A program made the translations under genes and the position numbers. From Sandaracinobacter neustonicus (GTDB taxonomy: Bacteria > Pseudomonadota > Alphaproteobacteria > Sphingomonadales > Sphingomonadaceae): a DNA stretch of 64,000 nucleotides. Positions 8,371-17,422 of the stretch are shown here, in pieces. Location of the stretch: the NCBI RefSeq assembly GCF_006385875.1, contig NZ_VFSU01000026.1:42501-106500 (forward strand). The letters run 5' to 3'. Each line of letters begins with the position of its first letter. Positions within the stretch are counted from its first letter, which is position 1. Under the pieces are notes generated by a model that had not been told where the DNA came from, ran no database searches, and saw only the letters and a list, made by a program, of their open reading frames with translations.

Positions 8371-9147
8371 TCAGTTGGCGTAGGACGGGTCGATCCGGTC
8401 CATCCGGCGGCGCAGCGCCGGCCATGCCAGCATGTTGCCCACCATCTTCAGCCCGGTGGCGCCCTGTTCGCGGGTTTTTTCCGGCGCGCCCTGCGGCGGG
8501 TGGTTGAGCAGCTGGACGCCGCCCGACAGGGCGTGAATCTGCGCTTCGCAGGCGCGTTCCAGGAAATAGAGGCGGATGAAGGCTTCCCCCACGGTTTCGC
8601 CGACGGCCAGCGTGCCATGGTTGCGCAGGATCATCGCATTTTTCGTGCCCAGATCGGCGACCAGCCGCTCGCGCTCGTCCAGATCGACGGCGACGCCTTC
8701 ATAATGGTGGTAGGCGATCTCGTCGCGGATCAGCATCGCCGTCTGCGTGAGCGGCATCAGCCCGTCTGACTGGGCGGAGACGGCCTGCCCCATCGGCGTG
8801 TGCAGGTGCATCACCGCATGCGCGTCTTCGCGGGCCATGTGCACGGCGGAGTGGATGGTGAAGCCCGCCGGATTGGTGATGTAAGGCGTTTCCATCACCG
8901 GGTTGCCATGCACGTCGATCTTGACCAGCGACGAAGCGGTGATTTCATCGAACATCAGATTATAGGGGTTGATGAGGAAATGATGTTCCGGCCCCGGCAC
9001 CCGCACGGACAAATGGGTGAAGATCAGATCGTCCCAGCCATAATGGTTCACCAGCCGGTAGGCGCAGGCGAGATCGACTCGCCGTTCCCATTCTTCCGGC
9101 GAAACCTGCGCGCGAACGTCGCTGGGGGTTTTCAGTTGCGTTGCCAA
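8371..9147 (-). CDS. Class II aldolase/adducin family protein
   Basis: The 258-residue product has the class II aldolase fold signatures: YGWDDLIFTHLSVRV near residue 38, the metal-binding VMHLHTPMGQAVSA near 120, the mid-domain HHYEG, and ILRNHGTLAVG near 175. Members cleave or decarboxylate sugar phosphates or are adducin-like; this group is usually annotated only at family level, and the substrate is unknown. A TTG at 9147 is preferred because GGGAGACGAC sits just upstream; no ATG fits without extending into unconserved sequence. It converges with the DUF4112 gene, leaving 22 bases between the stops. Confidence 0.85.
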   Translation of the reverse strand: MATQLKTPSDVRAQVSPEEWERRVDLACAYRLVNHYGWDDLIFTHLSVRVPGPEHHFLINPYNLMFDEITASSLVKIDVHGNPVMETPYITNPAGFTIHSAVHMAREDAHAVMHLHTPMGQAVSAQSDGLMPLTQTAMLIRDEIAYHHYEGVAVDLDERERLVADLGTKNAMILRNHGTLAVGETVGEAFIRLYFLERACEAQIHALSGGVQLLNHPPQGAPEKTREQGATGLKMVGNMLAWPALRRRMDRIDPSYAN

Positions 9148-9317
9148 TTGTCGTCTCCCTCTGCGGGCCTGTGCGGCCCGTCTTCCACGCACAGACTTTA
9201 GCGCAGTTGGTGGCCGTTGCGCGACCCCCTGTTGCGCGAGCTTCGGGGAGAGTCCAAGGGGGCTGACACCGGCGCGTCATCATCTGTCGTTAGCGACTGG
9301 CGCGCGAGGAGACTGAG

Positions 9318-10975
9318 ATGGCGTCACGGGATTTCGATCGGCGGACTTTGATGGCGGGTGCGGCGCTTGCAGGCGCGGGGCTGCTGCTGCCGGGCGCGGT
9401 GTTAGCGCAGCGGCGCAAACAGCCCGCCGCGATGCCGCTGGGCGGCTTCACCCATGGTGTGGCCTCCGGCGAGCCATCCGCCACCTCGATGCTGTTCTGG
9501 ACCCGCTATGAGGGCACGGGCGATCAGCCGGTGCCGCTGGAGGTGGAGATTTCCGCCGATCCGCGCATGGCGCGCGCCAAGGTGATGGGCCATGCGCTGG
9601 CCGAGCCTGCGCGCGACTGGACTGCGCGGGTGGAGGTGAAGGGGCTGGCACCGGGCCGGACCTATTATTACCGCTTCATCGGGCCGGGGAAGAATGTGCG
9701 ATCGGTGATCGGTCGCACGCGGACCTTGCCGGAGGGAACTCCGCAAAGCTTCCGCATGGGCGTGTTTTCCTGTTCCAACCTGCCCTATGGCTTCTTCAAC
9801 GGCTATGCCCATGCCGTGGCGGCGGACGATATCGACCTGTTCGTCCACCTGGGCGATTACATCTATGAATATCCGCGCGGCACCTACCCCAGCGCGGCCG
9901 AGACGGTGGCCGGACGGGTGATCGAGCCGGCCGGAGAGATCATCCGCAAGCAGGATTACTGGGCGCGCTATCGCGGATACCGGCTGGACCCGGATTTGCA
10001 GGCGATGCACGCGCATGCCCCCGCCGTGACCATGTGGGACGATCATGAGATCGCCAACGACGCCTGGAAGGGCGGGGCGGAAAATCATCAGCCGAACGAA
10101 GGCGACTGGGCCGCGCGGGTGGCCGCCGCCAAGGCCGCCTATCAGGACTGGATGCCCGTTTCCGACGATCTGTGGGGCAAATATGAGATCGGGCGCTGGC
10201 GACGCTGTACAAGCTGGAAACGCGCGTGACGGGCCGGGAGAAACCGCTGGACATCGGCGCGGCCATCGCCCGCGGACCGGACACGATGACCGCGCTGAAG
10301 CGGCTGCGCGACGAGCAGTGGATGGCGGGCAACCGCCAGCTGCTGGGGGCCGAGCAGGAGCAATGGCTGTTCGGCGAGATGGAGGCGGCGGCCAAGCGCG
10401 GCGTGCGCTGGCAGGTGCTGGGGCAGCAGGTGGTGATGGGCAAGATCATGATGCCGCCGGGCGCCTCGCAGCTGGCGGGGCCGAACCCGTCCGGGCAGAT
10501 CGCGGCCTATCTGGGCGCTGCGGAAATGGCCGCCAAAGTGGGCCTGCCGATGAACATGGATTCTTGGGACGGTTATCCGGCGGCGCGGGCGCGGGTGCTG
10601 GGGATGGCGCAGCGCAGCGGTATCGATCTGGTGGTGCTGGCGGGCGACAGCCATAACGCATGGGCCAGCGACCTGATGAACGACGGGCGGCCTGCCGGCG
10701 TGGAATTCGCCGGGCAATCGGTGAGTTCGCCGGGCTTCGAACATTATCTGCGCTCCACCCCGCCGTCTCAGGTGGCGGGCGCGCTGGTGGCCGCCAACCC
10801 GACGCTTCGCTGGGCCGATACCTCTCAGCGCGGTTATATGCAGGTGGTGATGACGCCTGCGGAGACGGTGTGCGAGTGGCGCTTTACCCAGCCGGTGGCC
10901 GTGCGATCGGACAGGCTGGCGCAGGTGCAGCGGGCGCGGGTGGGTGCAGGGCAGCGAAGGTTGCAGATGGGGTAA
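9318..10975 (+). pseudogene. phoD: PhoD-type alkaline phosphatase/phosphodiesterase, frameshifted
   Basis: The first 303 codons have a twin-arginine signal (DRRTLM, then an Ala-rich core to about residue 30) and PhoD metal-site motifs HLGDYIYEY (177) and MWDDHE (239). After YEIG near base 10190 the reading shifts and stops at 10229. Homology continues in another frame (ATLYKLETRVTGR, then GDSHNAW) to 10975. Compared with family members, exactly one base is missing around 10188-10196. GDSHNAW supplies essential ligands, so the truncated product would be inactive. The cause is either a genuine one-base deletion or a sequencing error; both halves are otherwise intact. Confidence 0.85.
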
Positions 10976-10997
10976 GGCTGGCGTAGGGGGCGCGGCC

Positions 10998-12317
10998 ATG
11001 ATCGCCCGTTATTCCCGCCCCGAGATGGTCTCTGTGTGGACCGCCGAAAGCCGCTTCCGGATCTGGTTCGAGATCGAAGCCCATGCCACCAGCGCGCTGG
11101 CGAAGCTGGGGGTGGTGCCGCAATCCGCCGCCGACGCGCTGTGGGCGTGGTGGGCGACGAACCCCGCGATCGACGTGGCCGCAATCGACGCCATCGAGGC
11201 GGTGACCAAGCATGACGTGATCGCCTTCCTGACCTGGGTGGCCGAGCAAGTGGGCGAGGAAGCCCGCTTCATGCACCAGGGGATGACCAGTTCCGACGTG
11301 CTGGACACCTGCCTGTCCGTGCAACTGGTGCGGGCGAGCGACATCCTGCTGGCGGATATGGACGCCTTGCTGGCTGCGCTGAAGACGCGGGCGCTGCAGC
11401 ATAAATTCACGCCGACCATGGGGCGCAGCCACGGCATCCATGCCGAGCCGGTGACCTTCGGCTTCAAGCTGGCGCAGGCCTATGCCGAATTCGAGCGCTG
11501 CCGGGGCCGACTGTTGGCCGCGCGCGAGGAGATCGCCACCTGCGCGATTTCCGGTGCGGTGGGGACGTTTGCGAACATCGATCCGGCGGTTGAAGCCTAT
11601 GTGGCGGAGAAGCTGGGGCTGAAGCCCGAAACCATCTCCACGCAGGTGATCCCGCGCGACCGGCATGCGATGTATTTCGCGACGCTGGGGGTGATCGCCA
11701 GTTCGGTGGAGCGGCTGGCGGTGGAAATCCGCCATTTGCAGCGCACCGAAGTGCTGGAAGCGGAAGAATATTTCGCGCCCGGGCAGAAGGGCAGTTCGGC
11801 GATGCCGCACAAGCGAAACCCGGTGCTGACGGAGAATCTGACGGGGCTGGCGCGGCTGGTGCGCTCTGCCGTGACCCCGGCCATGGAGAATGTGGCGCTG
11901 TGGCACGAGCGGGACATTTCCCACTCCTCGGTTGAGCGCGGGATCGCGCCGGATGCGACGATTACGCTGGACTTTGCGCTGGCGCGGCTGACGGGCGTGG
12001 TGGACAAGCTGCTGATCTATCCGGAGCGGATGCTGAAGAACCTGAACCGGATGGGCGGGCTGATCCATTCGCAAGGCGTGCTGCTGGCGCTGACGCAGGC
12101 GGGCGTGAGCCGCGAGGATGCCTATGCCATCGTGCAGCGCAACGCGATGAAGGTGTGGGAATCGGATGGTGCACTGCAACTGCGGGACCTGCTGGGTGCG
12201 GACACGGATGTGACAAATTGCCTAAGTGACTCTGAACTCGACTCTCTTTTCGTGCTGGACCACCATTTTGTCCGCATAGACGCCATATTCGACCGGGTGT
12301 TTGGTGCCGCTGATTAA
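10998..12317 (+). CDS. purB: Adenylosuccinate lyase
   Basis: PurB cleaves SAICAR and adenylosuccinate in purine synthesis. The 439-residue product has the fumarase/aspartase-superfamily motifs: TSSDVLDTCLSVQL near residue 95, the catalytic-His region MGRSHGIHAEP near 138, and the signature GSSAMPHKRNP near 263 on the flexible catalytic loop. ATG 10998 is preferred, as proteins of this branch start MIxRYSRPEM. It begins 22 bases after the phoD remnant. The 3' end (codons for CLSDSELDSLF) is less GC-biased than the body. Confidence 0.95.
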   Translation: MIARYSRPEMVSVWTAESRFRIWFEIEAHATSALAKLGVVPQSAADALWAWWATNPAIDVAAIDAIEAVTKHDVIAFLTWVAEQVGEEARFMHQGMTSSDVLDTCLSVQLVRASDILLADMDALLAALKTRALQHKFTPTMGRSHGIHAEPVTFGFKLAQAYAEFERCRGRLLAAREEIATCAISGAVGTFANIDPAVEAYVAEKLGLKPETISTQVIPRDRHAMYFATLGVIASSVERLAVEIRHLQRTEVLEAEEYFAPGQKGSSAMPHKRNPVLTENLTGLARLVRSAVTPAMENVALWHERDISHSSVERGIAPDATITLDFALARLTGVVDKLLIYPERMLKNLNRMGGLIHSQGVLLALTQAGVSREDAYAIVQRNAMKVWESDGALQLRDLLGADTDVTNCLSDSELDSLFVLDHHFVRIDAIFDRVFGAAD

Positions 12318-12490
12318 CGCGGCGGCCCTGTTTATGCTGCATTGCATCTAAATTTTTGGCGCGTGTAAATTTTGCTTACAATCTCCAGATTTGACTTCGG
12401 CTAACTTGTTGATTTGATTGATGTCGAAGTTTGGCATGTCGCTTGCATGCTCTGATGGTGGTTATTCGTTTCCAACAGAGGAGCAACGGC
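12318..12490 (+). promoter_or_regulatory. AT-rich promoter region of the PEP-CTERM gene
   Basis: This 173-base gap is clearly more AT-rich than its surroundings (for example around 12345-12420). It ends with AGAGGAGCAACGGC, a good ribosome site before ATG 12491. No unique -35/-10 pair stands out. Confidence 0.4.
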
Positions 12491-13150
12491 ATGAACTTCA
12501 AGTTTGCACTTCCTGCACTGGCCCTTGCGGCCGCTGCTGGCTTTACCGCACCCGCCAGCGCGGCGGTGCCGATCTATTCGCCCAAGGGCACGGAGAACGC
12601 GGACAGCTACATCTTTTCTGCTAAGAAAAGTGGCGAAGTTGGCTTCTACTGGCTGGGCGGCATCTCGGTCGGTTACACCGCTGCGTTCTCCTACAGCGTG
12701 AACAGCAGCGCTTTCACCACTGTGTTCGCCAGCAATTTTGCGACGCCGAAGGGCACCTATTTCGATCTCGGGGATTTCGCCGCCGGTGACGTGTTCGTGT
12801 TCAAGCTGACGCTGTCGAAGCCGTTTGCCGTTGCCGGCAACACGATCTATTCGGATCCGGCCCTCAACGACGACAATGTGCAGTCCATCTATGTGGATAG
12901 CTATGGCGGTGGCGACTTCGGCGTGCCGCTGGGCAGCTACACCTACATCGGCTTCGAAGACATCATGGGCTTCAGTGATCAACTCCGCTCGAGCGATTTC
13001 GACTACAACGACGACCAGTTCGCCTTCGTGAACCTGTCGTCCGGCGCTGTGCCCGAGCCCGCGACCTGGGCGCTTCTGATCTCCGGTTTCGGCATGGTCG
13101 GCTTTGCGCTGCGTCGCCGCAAGAGCCTGCTGTCGGTCGTTTCGGCCTGA
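12491..13150 (+). CDS. PEPxxWA-CTERM sorting-domain exported protein
   Basis: The 219-residue protein has a cleavable signal peptide (ending ASA near residue 25). The body is beta-rich and low in charge, with DFDYNDDQFAFVNL near 180. A C-terminal sorting signal reads VPEPATWALLISGFGMVGFALRRR: PEP motif, hydrophobic helix, basic tail. The PEPxxWA variant is characteristic of Sphingomonadales and directs processing by an exosortase, so the product is probably a surface or matrix protein. The body was not recognised. It has its own promoter region and terminator. Confidence 0.88.
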   Translation: MNFKFALPALALAAAAGFTAPASAAVPIYSPKGTENADSYIFSAKKSGEVGFYWLGGISVGYTAAFSYSVNSSAFTTVFASNFATPKGTYFDLGDFAAGDVFVFKLTLSKPFAVAGNTIYSDPALNDDNVQSIYVDSYGGGDFGVPLGSYTYIGFEDIMGFSDQLRSSDFDYNDDQFAFVNLSSGAVPEPATWALLISGFGMVGFALRRRKSLLSVVSA

Positions 13151-13173
13151 TTGCAGCATTGAGCGAATGAATG

Positions 13174-13205
13174 GGGCGGGGCCGGAAACGGCTCCGCCCT
13201 TTTTT
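13174..13205 (+). terminator. Rho-independent terminator of the PEP-CTERM gene
   Basis: A 10-bp stem (13174-13183 with 13190-13199, one G-U pair) with a GGAAAC loop is followed by six T residues, 24 bases after the stop. Confidence 0.88.
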
Positions 13206-13510
13206 GTTGTGGGGCTGCCGGGTGCGCCAGCGGCGGGTGGCTTGCGCAACTTGACTTTTGGCGGGTGGAGCGGCATAGGGCCGCCCGCACTGCACCCGAA
13301 ACCTGTTTTCGCGTGTCCAAGGATGCACGCCGGTCAGCGAAGGTTCGCCCACCGGCGCGTTTTGCGTTGTGCCCATTCGATTGGGCCGGCGGGGACATTC
13401 GCGATGGCCGGAGACGCTGTAACCGGAGACGTCGTGGGTGGAGAAGGGGCAACTGGAGAAGATGACGTCGTGACCCTGAAGGTGACTGTCCTGCTGGAAA
13501 GGAGAGGCTG
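13206..13510 (+). other. 305-base gap before ffh (promoter/leader)
   Basis: No convincing gene is seen. The last 110 bases contain several GGAGA-type repeats. A 35-codon frame (13404-13511) has a TGA that overlaps the ffh ATG, but its codon choice (several GGA, AGA, GTA) is unlike real genes here. The stretch probably holds the ffh promoter and leader. Confidence 0.4.
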
Positions 13511-14947
13511 ATGTTCGAGAGCCTGTCCGAACGCCTGTCGGGCGTGTTCGACAAGCTGCGTGGGCGCGGCGCGTTGAACGAGCTGGAAGTGCGGGCGGCG
13601 ATGCGCGAAGTGCGTGTGGCGCTGCTGGAAGCCGATGTCGCGTTGCCGGTGGTGAAGGATTTCGTCGACCGCGCGACAGAGCGCGCGGTTGGCGCGGACG
13701 TGCTGAAGTCGGTGACGCCCGGCCAGCAGGTCGTGAAGATCGTGAACGACTGCCTGGTGGACACGCTGGGCGGTGAAAATGCCGATATCGAGCTGAACGT
13801 CGCGCCGCCGGCGGTGGTGATGATGGTGGGGCTTCAGGGCTCCGGCAAGACGACGACGACGGCGAAGCTGGCGAAGCTGCTGAAAGACAAGCGGGCGAAG
13901 AAAGTGATGATGGCGTCTCTGGACGTCAATCGCCCGGCCGCGCAGGAGCAGCTGAAGGTGCTGGGCGAGCAGGTGGGCGTGGCGACGCTGCCGATCATCG
14001 CCGGGCAGCAGCCGGTGGATATCGCGAAGCGGGCGTTGCAGGCGGCGAAGCTGCAGGGCTTCGACGTGCTGATGCTGGATACGGCCGGGCGGCTGCATGT
14101 CGATCAGGCGTTGATGGCGGAGATGAAGGCGGTCAGCGAAGCCTCCCAGCCTGCGGAAACGCTGCTGGTTGTCGATGCGCTGACCGGTCAGGATGCCGTG
14201 AACGTCGCCGAGAATTTCGGCCGCGAAGTGCCGCTGACCGGCGTGGTGCTGACCCGGATGGACGGCGATGCGCGCGGCGGCGCGGCATTGTCCATGCGCT
14301 TCATCACCGGCAAGCCGATCAAGTTCGTCGGCACCGGCGAGAAGATCGACGCGCTGGAGCCGTTCCACCCAGAGCGGGCTGCGGGCCGCATATTGGGGAT
14401 GGGCGATGTCGTCAGCCTTGTGGAGCGGGCGGCGGAGACGCTGGACGTCGCCGAGGCGGAGGCGATGGCGGCCAAGCTTGCCAAGGGCAAGTTCGACATG
14501 ACCGACATGCTGGCGCAGTTCCGGCAGATGAAGAAGATGGGCGGGCTGGGCGCGCTGGCGAAGATGCTGCCCGGCATGGCCAAGGCGCAGGAGGCGATGG
14601 CCTCTGGCAAGGTGAATGACAAGTCCATCGCGCGGCTGGAGGCGATCATTCTTTCGATGACGCCGAAAGAGCGGGCGAAGCCCGACCTGCTGAACGCGCG
14701 GCGCAAGATCCGCATCGCCAATGGCTCCGGCGTGACGGTGCAGGAGGTGAACCGCCTGCTGAAGATGCACGCCGACATGGAAACCGCGATGAAGCGGCTG
14801 AAGAAGATGGGCGGGCTGGGCGCGCTGGCCGGAATGTTCGGCGGGGGCGGGATGCCGGGGATGCCCGGAGGCGCTCCGGGCGAGATGCCCGCGCTGCCGC
14901 CGGGGATGATGCCCAAGCTGCCCGGCGGGTTCAAATTCAAACGATAA
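13511..14947 (+). CDS. ffh: Signal recognition particle protein Ffh (SRP54)
   Basis: Ffh binds 4.5S RNA and signal sequences and delivers ribosomes to FtsY at the membrane. The 478-residue product has the N domain, then the G domain with GLQGSGKTTTTAKLA near residue 106, DTAGRLHVD near 190 and TRMDGDARGG near 247. The methionine-rich M domain runs from about 325 and includes KIRIANGSG, the RNA-binding region. The C-terminal tail is Gly/Pro/Met-rich. ATG 13511 follows AAAGGAGAGG. It leads the block ffh-rpsP-rimM-(vapBC)-trmD-rplS. Confidence 0.97.
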   Translation: MFESLSERLSGVFDKLRGRGALNELEVRAAMREVRVALLEADVALPVVKDFVDRATERAVGADVLKSVTPGQQVVKIVNDCLVDTLGGENADIELNVAPPAVVMMVGLQGSGKTTTTAKLAKLLKDKRAKKVMMASLDVNRPAAQEQLKVLGEQVGVATLPIIAGQQPVDIAKRALQAAKLQGFDVLMLDTAGRLHVDQALMAEMKAVSEASQPAETLLVVDALTGQDAVNVAENFGREVPLTGVVLTRMDGDARGGAALSMRFITGKPIKFVGTGEKIDALEPFHPERAAGRILGMGDVVSLVERAAETLDVAEAEAMAAKLAKGKFDMTDMLAQFRQMKKMGGLGALAKMLPGMAKAQEAMASGKVNDKSIARLEAIILSMTPKERAKPDLLNARRKIRIANGSGVTVQEVNRLLKMHADMETAMKRLKKMGGLGALAGMFGGGGMPGMPGGAPGEMPALPPGMMPKLPGGFKFKR

Positions 14948-14986
14948 CCACTGAAAACATCGAATTAGAGAGCAAGGAAGAAGATT

Positions 14987-15442
14987 ATGGCACTTTCCAT
15001 TCGTCTGTCGCGCGGTGGCGCGAAGAAGCGCCCGGTGTATCGCATCGTGGTGGCCGACAGCCGCGCCCCGCGCGACGGCCGCTTCATCGAGAAGCTGGGC
15101 ACCTATAACCCGCTGCTGCCGAAGGATTCGGATGCCCGCGTGACGCTGGACACCGAGCGTGCGAAGCACTGGCTTTCGGTTGGCGCGCAGCCGACCGACC
15201 GGGTCGAGCGGTTTCTGGACGCGGCTGGCCTGCTGACCCGCACGGCCAAGAACAACCCGAAGAAGGCCGAGCCGGGCGAAAAGGCCAAGGAACGGCTGGA
15301 ATTGAAGGCGCAGAAGGAAGCCGAAGCAGCTGAAGCGGCTGCCGCTGCTGCTGCGGCCCCGGCTGAAGAAGCTGTGGCGGAAGATCCTGCCGCTGAAGCC
15401 CCTGCCGAAGAAGCTGCGGCCGAAGAAGCGGCTGAGGGCTGA
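14987..15442 (+). CDS. rpsP: 30S ribosomal protein S16
   Basis: The first 80 residues are canonical S16 ([48 protein letters not shown]). About 70 residues of Ala/Glu-rich, low-complexity tail follow; such extensions are common in sphingomonads and absent from enteric S16. AGCAAGGAAGAAG precedes the ATG. It lies 39 bases after ffh and six bases before rimM. Confidence 0.97.
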   Translation: MALSIRLSRGGAKKRPVYRIVVADSRAPRDGRFIEKLGTYNPLLPKDSDARVTLDTERAKHWLSVGAQPTDRVERFLDAAGLLTRTAKNNPKKAEPGEKAKERLELKAQKEAEAAEAAAAAAAAPAEEAVAEDPAAEAPAEEAAAEEAAEG

Positions 15443-15447
15443 GCCCG

Positions 15448-15936
15448 ATGGGCGCCGGGCGGCCTGTCGTGATGGCGGCCGTCGCCGGCGCGCATGGGAT
15501 TTCGGGCGAAGTGCGGCTGAAGCTGTTCACGCCCGATGCCGGAAACCTGAAACTGCAATCCCGCTTTGAAGCGGGGGGGCGGGTTCTGACGTTGAAATCC
15601 CTGCGGCCCGGGCCGCAGGGAGCCGTCGCGCGCTTTGCCGAAGTGGCGGACCGGACGGCGGCTGAAGCCCTGCGCGGCACCTTGCTGACGGTGCCGCGCG
15701 ACAGCCTCCCGCCGCTGCCGGACGGCGAATATTACTGGCACGACCTTGTGGGCCTGAAGGTGGTTTCGCCTGCCGGAGAGCCGCTGGGCGAGGTGGTGGC
15801 GGTGGAGAATTTCGGCGCCTCCGATTTGCTGGAGGTGCGTCTGGCTGGCGGGCGCAGCGTGCTGGTGCCGCTGATTCCGGCGGCGGTGGCAGAGGTGGCC
15901 GACCCGCTGGTGATTGACGCCGGGTGGCTGGAATAG
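15448..15936 (+). CDS. rimM: 16S rRNA processing protein RimM
   Basis: RimM assists 30S head maturation and binds S19. The 162-residue protein has the N-terminal beta-barrel (AAVAGAHGISGEVRLKLFT) and the C-terminal PRC barrel (YYWHDLVGLKVVSPAGEPLGEVV, then VLVPLIPAAV). It starts six bases after rpsP. Its TAG stop coincides with the first base of the vapB operator. The normal next gene, trmD, is displaced by vapBC. Confidence 0.95.
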   Translation: MGAGRPVVMAAVAGAHGISGEVRLKLFTPDAGNLKLQSRFEAGGRVLTLKSLRPGPQGAVARFAEVADRTAAEALRGTLLTVPRDSLPPLPDGEYYWHDLVGLKVVSPAGEPLGEVVAVENFGASDLLEVRLAGGRSVLVPLIPAAVAEVADPLVIDAGWLE

Positions 15937-15956
15937 TATATACGTAATGTATATAC
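15936..15956. promoter_or_regulatory. Probable VapB operator: two GTATATAC sites
   Basis: Two copies of the self-complementary octamer GTATATAC (15936-15943 and 15949-15956) are separated by five bases. They sit between the rimM stop and the vapB ribosome site GGAG. Short AT-rich palindromes directly before the antitoxin are the usual target of VapB/VapBC autorepression. No separate promoter consensus is evident. Confidence 0.6.
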
Positions 15957-15966
15957 GGAGACGGCC

Positions 15967-16260
15967 ATGAATGCGCAGTCTGGCATCGGCAAAACCCGCA
16001 GCACCAAGGTCTTCAAGAGCGGCAACAGCAAGGCTGTGCGCCTGCCTGCCGATTATCCGCTGGAATTGGGGCAGGAAGTGATCGTGCGCGAGGAGCATGG
16101 GCGTTACGTGATCGAGCCAGTGCTGTCTGCCGAGGCGCGGCGTGAGGCGCTGATGGCCACCTTCGGCTCGGTTCCGGGACTGAAGCCGATTCCGCCTGAG
16201 GATCGCGAGTTCGAAGAGCGGGAACTGCCCTGGCATCTGCTGGGGATCAAGCTTGACTGA
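15967..16260 (+). CDS. vapB: VapB-type antitoxin (AbrB/MazE-like)
   Basis: The 97-residue protein has the swapped-hairpin DNA-binding core STKVFKSGNSKAVRLPADYPL at about residues 12-32, then a degradable acidic C-terminal tail (PPEDREFEERELPWHL) of the kind that wraps the toxin. In the family it neutralises VapC and represses the operon. It starts six bases after GGAG and overlaps vapC. It is inserted in the rimM-trmD gap of an otherwise standard ribosome-maturation operon. Confidence 0.88.
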   Translation: MNAQSGIGKTRSTKVFKSGNSKAVRLPADYPLELGQEVIVREEHGRYVIEPVLSAEARREALMATFGSVPGLKPIPPEDREFEERELPWHLLGIKLD

Positions 16261-16630
16261 GCTGCCGAAGTTCCTGCTCGATTCCAATATCTGCATCTAT
16301 TGGCTGGGCGGCGTGCAGTCGGTCTTGGAGCGGGTGATGGCGCGTGCCGATGAGATCGCTGTTTCCAGCATCAGCTATGGCGAGGTGGCCATGGGCCTGA
16401 TCCCGGGATCGGCGCAGTGGGAGGCGGGGCAGCGGTTCTTCCGGCTGGTGCCCGTGCTTCCCTTTGATCGGGCAGCGGCTGATTCCTATGCGCGGTTACC
16501 GTTTCGCCGGGCGCGATTTGATCGGTTGATTGCGGCCCATGCGCTGGCGTTGGGGGCGCGGCTGGTGACGAATGACCGGCGCGGATTTGCCGATGTGCCG
16601 GGGCTGGATGTGGAAGAATGGCGGCCATGA
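16253..16630 (+). CDS. vapC: VapC PIN-domain ribonuclease toxin
   Basis: The 125-residue PIN protein keeps the acidic metal-binding residues: the first Asp in [12 protein letters not shown] (near residue 10), Glu in [11 protein letters not shown] (near 44), Asp in [13 protein letters not shown] (near 90) and Asp in TNDRRGF (near 107). VapC toxins are endoribonucleases, often cutting tRNA or rRNA. The TTG start at 16253 lies inside the end of vapB (8-base overlap), so translation is coupled. Its TGA overlaps the trmD start, which ties toxin translation to a tRNA methyltransferase gene. Confidence 0.88.
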   Translation: MTELPKFLLDSNICIYWLGGVQSVLERVMARADEIAVSSISYGEVAMGLIPGSAQWEAGQRFFRLVPVLPFDRAAADSYARLPFRRARFDRLIAAHALALGARLVTNDRRGFADVPGLDVEEWRP

Positions 16631-17316
16631 GCTGGCGGGCGCAGGTGGTGACGCTGTATCCGGAGATGTTTCCGGGGCCGCTGGGGCATTCGCTGGCGGG
16701 GCGGGCGCTGGAAGAAGGGCGGTGGGCGCTTCAGACCCTGCAGTTGCGGGATTTCGCCGAGGGTCGGCATCGCAATGTGGATGACACGCCGTCTGGCGGC
16801 GGGCCGGGAATGGTGCTGAGGGTGGATGTGCTGGCGAAGGCCGTGGATGCTGCGCGGGCGGCTTCTCCGCTCGCGCCGGTGCTGGCTTTGACTCCGCGCG
16901 GGCCTCGGCTGACGCAGAAGCGGGTGCGCGAACTGGCGGCTGGGCCGGGGGTGACCCTGCTGTGCGGGCGATTCGAGGGGTTCGATGAGCGGATCTTCGC
17001 CGGGCGCGGCGTGGAACCCGTTGCTTTGGGGGACTTTATCCTTTCCGGCGGGGAGGTGGCGGCGATCGCCTTGCTGGACGCTTGTGTTCGGCTGCTGAAC
17101 GGCGTAATGGGCGCGGCTTCCAGCGGAGACGAGGAAAGCTTCGAAAGCGGCCTTCTGGAATATCCGCACTACACCCGACCCGCCGTGTGGGAGGGGCATG
17201 GAATACCCGAGGTTCTGACCTCTGGTGACCATGGGAAGATCGAGGCCTGGCGCAAGCGGAAGGCCATCGAGGACACGAGGCTATGGCGGCCTGACCTGCT
17301 GACGGACGAGTCCTGA
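16627..17316 (+). CDS. trmD: tRNA (guanine-37-N1)-methyltransferase
   Basis: TrmD makes m1G37 and prevents +1 frameshifting; it is usually essential. The 229-residue SPOUT protein has [17 protein letters not shown] at the N-terminus, [14 protein letters not shown] near residue 50, the knotted SAM site [13 protein letters not shown] and [14 protein letters not shown], and the C-terminal [34 protein letters not shown] 16627 (ATGA overlap with vapC) gives the usual MSWRAQ start; ATG 16618 adds three residues. Coupling to the toxin gene is unusual. Confidence 0.96.
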   Translation: MSWRAQVVTLYPEMFPGPLGHSLAGRALEEGRWALQTLQLRDFAEGRHRNVDDTPSGGGPGMVLRVDVLAKAVDAARAASPLAPVLALTPRGPRLTQKRVRELAAGPGVTLLCGRFEGFDERIFAGRGVEPVALGDFILSGGEVAAIALLDACVRLLNGVMGAASSGDEESFESGLLEYPHYTRPAVWEGHGIPEVLTSGDHGKIEAWRKRKAIEDTRLWRPDLLTDES

Positions 17317-17422
17317 GAAGGACCGGCCCGATGCATCCGCCCTCTGGCGACATCAACCGGCCCACGCATAAGGGCATGGGGCGACGAAGGCGACACTTCG
17401 GACGCACCCGATGGAGAGACGA

